From JBDHRG01 sp039807445 (GTDB taxonomy: Bacteria > Pseudomonadota > Gammaproteobacteria > Competibacterales > Competibacteraceae): DNA of 6,885 nt. The stretch is from assembly GCA_039807445.1 (NCBI GenBank), contig JBDHRG010000197.1, positions 1-6,885 on the forward strand. The letters are read 5' to 3'. The notes below the pieces were generated by a model, which was not told where the DNA came from, did not search any database, and saw nothing but the letters and a program-made list of their open reading frames with translations. Positions 6,399 through 6,885 of this stretch are shown here, piece after piece; within the stretch, counting starts at the first letter, position 1, and every line of letters starts with the position of its first letter. A program made the position numbers and the translations under genes.

Positions 6399-6814
6399 TA
6401 ATGCGGCGTCTGTTGTTGCTCGATGTACTGGCGGATGATCTCGATGGGTGCGCCGCCGCAGCTGCCGGCGAAGTAGGACGGCGACCAGAGCGCGCCGGCC
6501 CAGAGTTTCTTGCGGATGCTCGGGTAGTTCTTCTTGCGGATCATCCGGCTGGAAACGCCCTTGAGGCTGTTCACGAGCGCCGACACCGCGACCTTGGGCG
6601 GGTAGTTCACCAGCAGGTGAACGTGGTCGTCCTCACCGTCGAACTCCACCAGTTCCGCTTCGAAGTCGGCGCAGACGCTGGCGAAGATGCCGCGCAGGTT
6701 GTCGAGGATGTCCTTGGTGAACACTCCGCGACGGTATTTGGTCACGAAGACCAAGTGAACATGCATCAGAAAGACACAATGCCTGCCGTGGTGAATGTCG
6801 TTGTCGTTGCTCAT
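6398..6814 (-). CDS. tnpA: IS200/IS605-family Y1 transposase TnpA
   Basis: A 138-residue protein of full family length. It cuts and rejoins single-stranded element ends through a 5'-phosphotyrosine link and acts as a dimer on subterminal hairpins. The HUH metal-binding motif is His64-Val-His66 in DDHVHLLV. The nucleophile is Tyr130 in IIRQYIEQQ near the C-terminus. The typical early block HVHLVFVTKYRRGVF (18-32) and the ALWSPSYFAGSCGG block (108-121) are present. The ATG (complement of 6812-6814) gives the usual MSNDNDIHHGRHCV start; the upstream site (a GG in GTTTGGCCT) is weak. All catalytic residues are present. Its start lies only 20 bp from the divergent tnpB start, and its stop overlaps the stop of the tnpB remnant. 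Confidence 0.93.
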   Translation of the reverse strand: MSNDNDIHHGRHCVFLMHVHLVFVTKYRRGVFTKDILDNLRGIFASVCADFEAELVEFDGEDDHVHLLVNYPPKVAVSALVNSLKGVSSRMIRKKNYPSIRKKLWAGALWSPSYFAGSCGGAPIEIIRQYIEQQQTPH

Positions 6815-6816
6815 AG

Positions 6817-6831
6817 GCCAAACTTATTGGC
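6817..6831. promoter_or_regulatory. Short inverted repeat between divergent tnpA and tnpB starts
   Basis: GCCAA at 6817-6821 and TTGGC at 6827-6831 flank ACTTA in the 20-bp gap between the two start codons. The gap is too small for two full promoters, so each must extend into the other gene. The repeat sits where both ribosome-binding regions lie and could fold in either transcript. Its effect is inferred. Confidence 0.35.
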
Positions 6832-6834
6832 GCC

Positions 6835-6885
6835 ATGCAACGCCTCCAAGCCTTCAAGTACGAACTGATGCCGAGCGGCGAACAG
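6835..6885 (+). CDS. tnpB: TnpB (IS200/IS605 OrfB), N-terminal start, cut by window edge
   Basis: Seventeen codons read MQRLQAFKYELMPSGEQ and run open to the window end. The pattern (hydrophobic start, F-K-Y-E-L-x-P-x-x-x-Q) is the classic beginning of the OrfB/TnpB N-terminal domain, and the position opposite tnpA fits an IS605-type element. It differs from the tnpB remnant at 5997 (MKLTLQTQLLP), so two TnpB lineages lie side by side. Most of the protein is unseen, and its integrity cannot be judged. Confidence 0.8.
   Translation, partial: MQRLQAFKYELMPSGEQ

Larger units (their letters stand above)
5997..6401 (+). pseudogene. tnpB: Truncated TnpB (IS200/IS605 OrfB), N-terminal fragment only
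   Basis: The frame gives 134 residues. Residues 1-107 (MKLTLQTQLLP, FNAAADWLAGEAF, KTANKIALQKLHY, ELRRRFGLSAQMAVRC, MPYDQRLMSFKGLD) are the N-terminal domain of a TnpB. A normal TnpB has roughly 400 residues. The RuvC nuclease residues and zinc finger are absent, so the fragment cannot cleave DNA. From about 6318 the frame runs into hairpin DNA and encodes an unrelated tail (DKPRPSGRGR...ATSV) ending at TAA 6399-6401. That stop overlaps the stop of tnpA on the other strand. This family differs from the tnpB that starts at 6835. A role as a small RNA-binding protein cannot be excluded, but decay is the simplest reading. Confidence 0.8.
6353..6885. mobile_element. IS605-type element with divergent tnpA and tnpB, right part outside window
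   Basis: tnpA lies on the minus strand and tnpB on the plus strand, with starts facing away from each other, as in IS605. The left end lies beyond the 3' end of tnpA, somewhere between about 6318 and 6364. The exact cleavage site cannot be placed because the target site and the right end are not visible. The tnpA gene looks complete, so the copy may be active. Confidence 0.75.

Noticed and set aside
5923..6401. CRISPR-like or tandem repeat array suggested by repeated hairpins
   Set aside because: Only two or three diverged hairpins are present, with irregular spacing and transposase DNA between them.
5997..6401. TnpB-derived repressor (TldR-like) interpretation
   Set aside because: Known nuclease-dead TnpB repressors keep most of the protein; here only the N-terminal ~107 residues remain with a hairpin-derived tail.
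6371..6868. Plus-strand open frame (165 codons) opposite tnpA
   Set aside because: It is the complement of a complete TnpA gene that has its HUH motif and catalytic tyrosine.

Overview
The window is a GC-rich bacterial chromosomal segment. Its core is a complete high-affinity branched-chain amino acid ABC transporter operon (livJ-livH-livM-livG-livF), preceded by the small nucleoside phosphorylase gene ppnP and bracketed by IS200/IS605-family insertion sequences. GC-rich codon use, E. coli-like Liv proteins with the long LivM N-terminus, and the type of TnpA/TnpB proteins suggest a proteobacterium, most likely a betaproteobacterium (Rhodocyclales or Burkholderiales). This is inference; no rRNA or other taxonomic marker is present.

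Layout: 1-184 is the 3' end of a tnpB gene and the hairpin right end of its element. 285-608 is ppnP, closed by an 11-bp inverted repeat. 609-850 is a structured leader with no gene. 851-5700 holds the five liv genes on the + strand. A 92-bp gap with two strong hairpins separates livJ from livH. livH, livM, livG and livF overlap by 1 to 4 nt, so translation is probably coupled. A clear intrinsic terminator at 5851-5886 ends the operon, and just before it lies a pyrimidine-rich CUCCUCC/UCCUCC stretch that could belong to a short sRNA.

From about 5914 to the end the DNA is mobile. A tnpB remnant keeps only its N-terminal ~107 residues and sits between two similar hairpin copies. It is followed by an IS605-type element with tnpA on the minus strand and the start of a second, unrelated tnpB on the plus strand, cut by the window edge.

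How the genes work together: LivJ is secreted to the periplasm and captures leucine, isoleucine or valine. It delivers them to the LivH/LivM membrane channel, which LivG/LivF ATP hydrolysis drives. PpnP is a separate nucleoside-salvage enzyme with no evident link to transport. No wholly new multi-gene system is visible. The most unusual signals are non-coding: the anti-Shine-Dalgarno-like RNA candidate after livF, the paired hairpins around the tnpB remnant, a 21-bp palindrome overlapping that remnant's promoter, and the tnpB/guide-RNA end next to ppnP.
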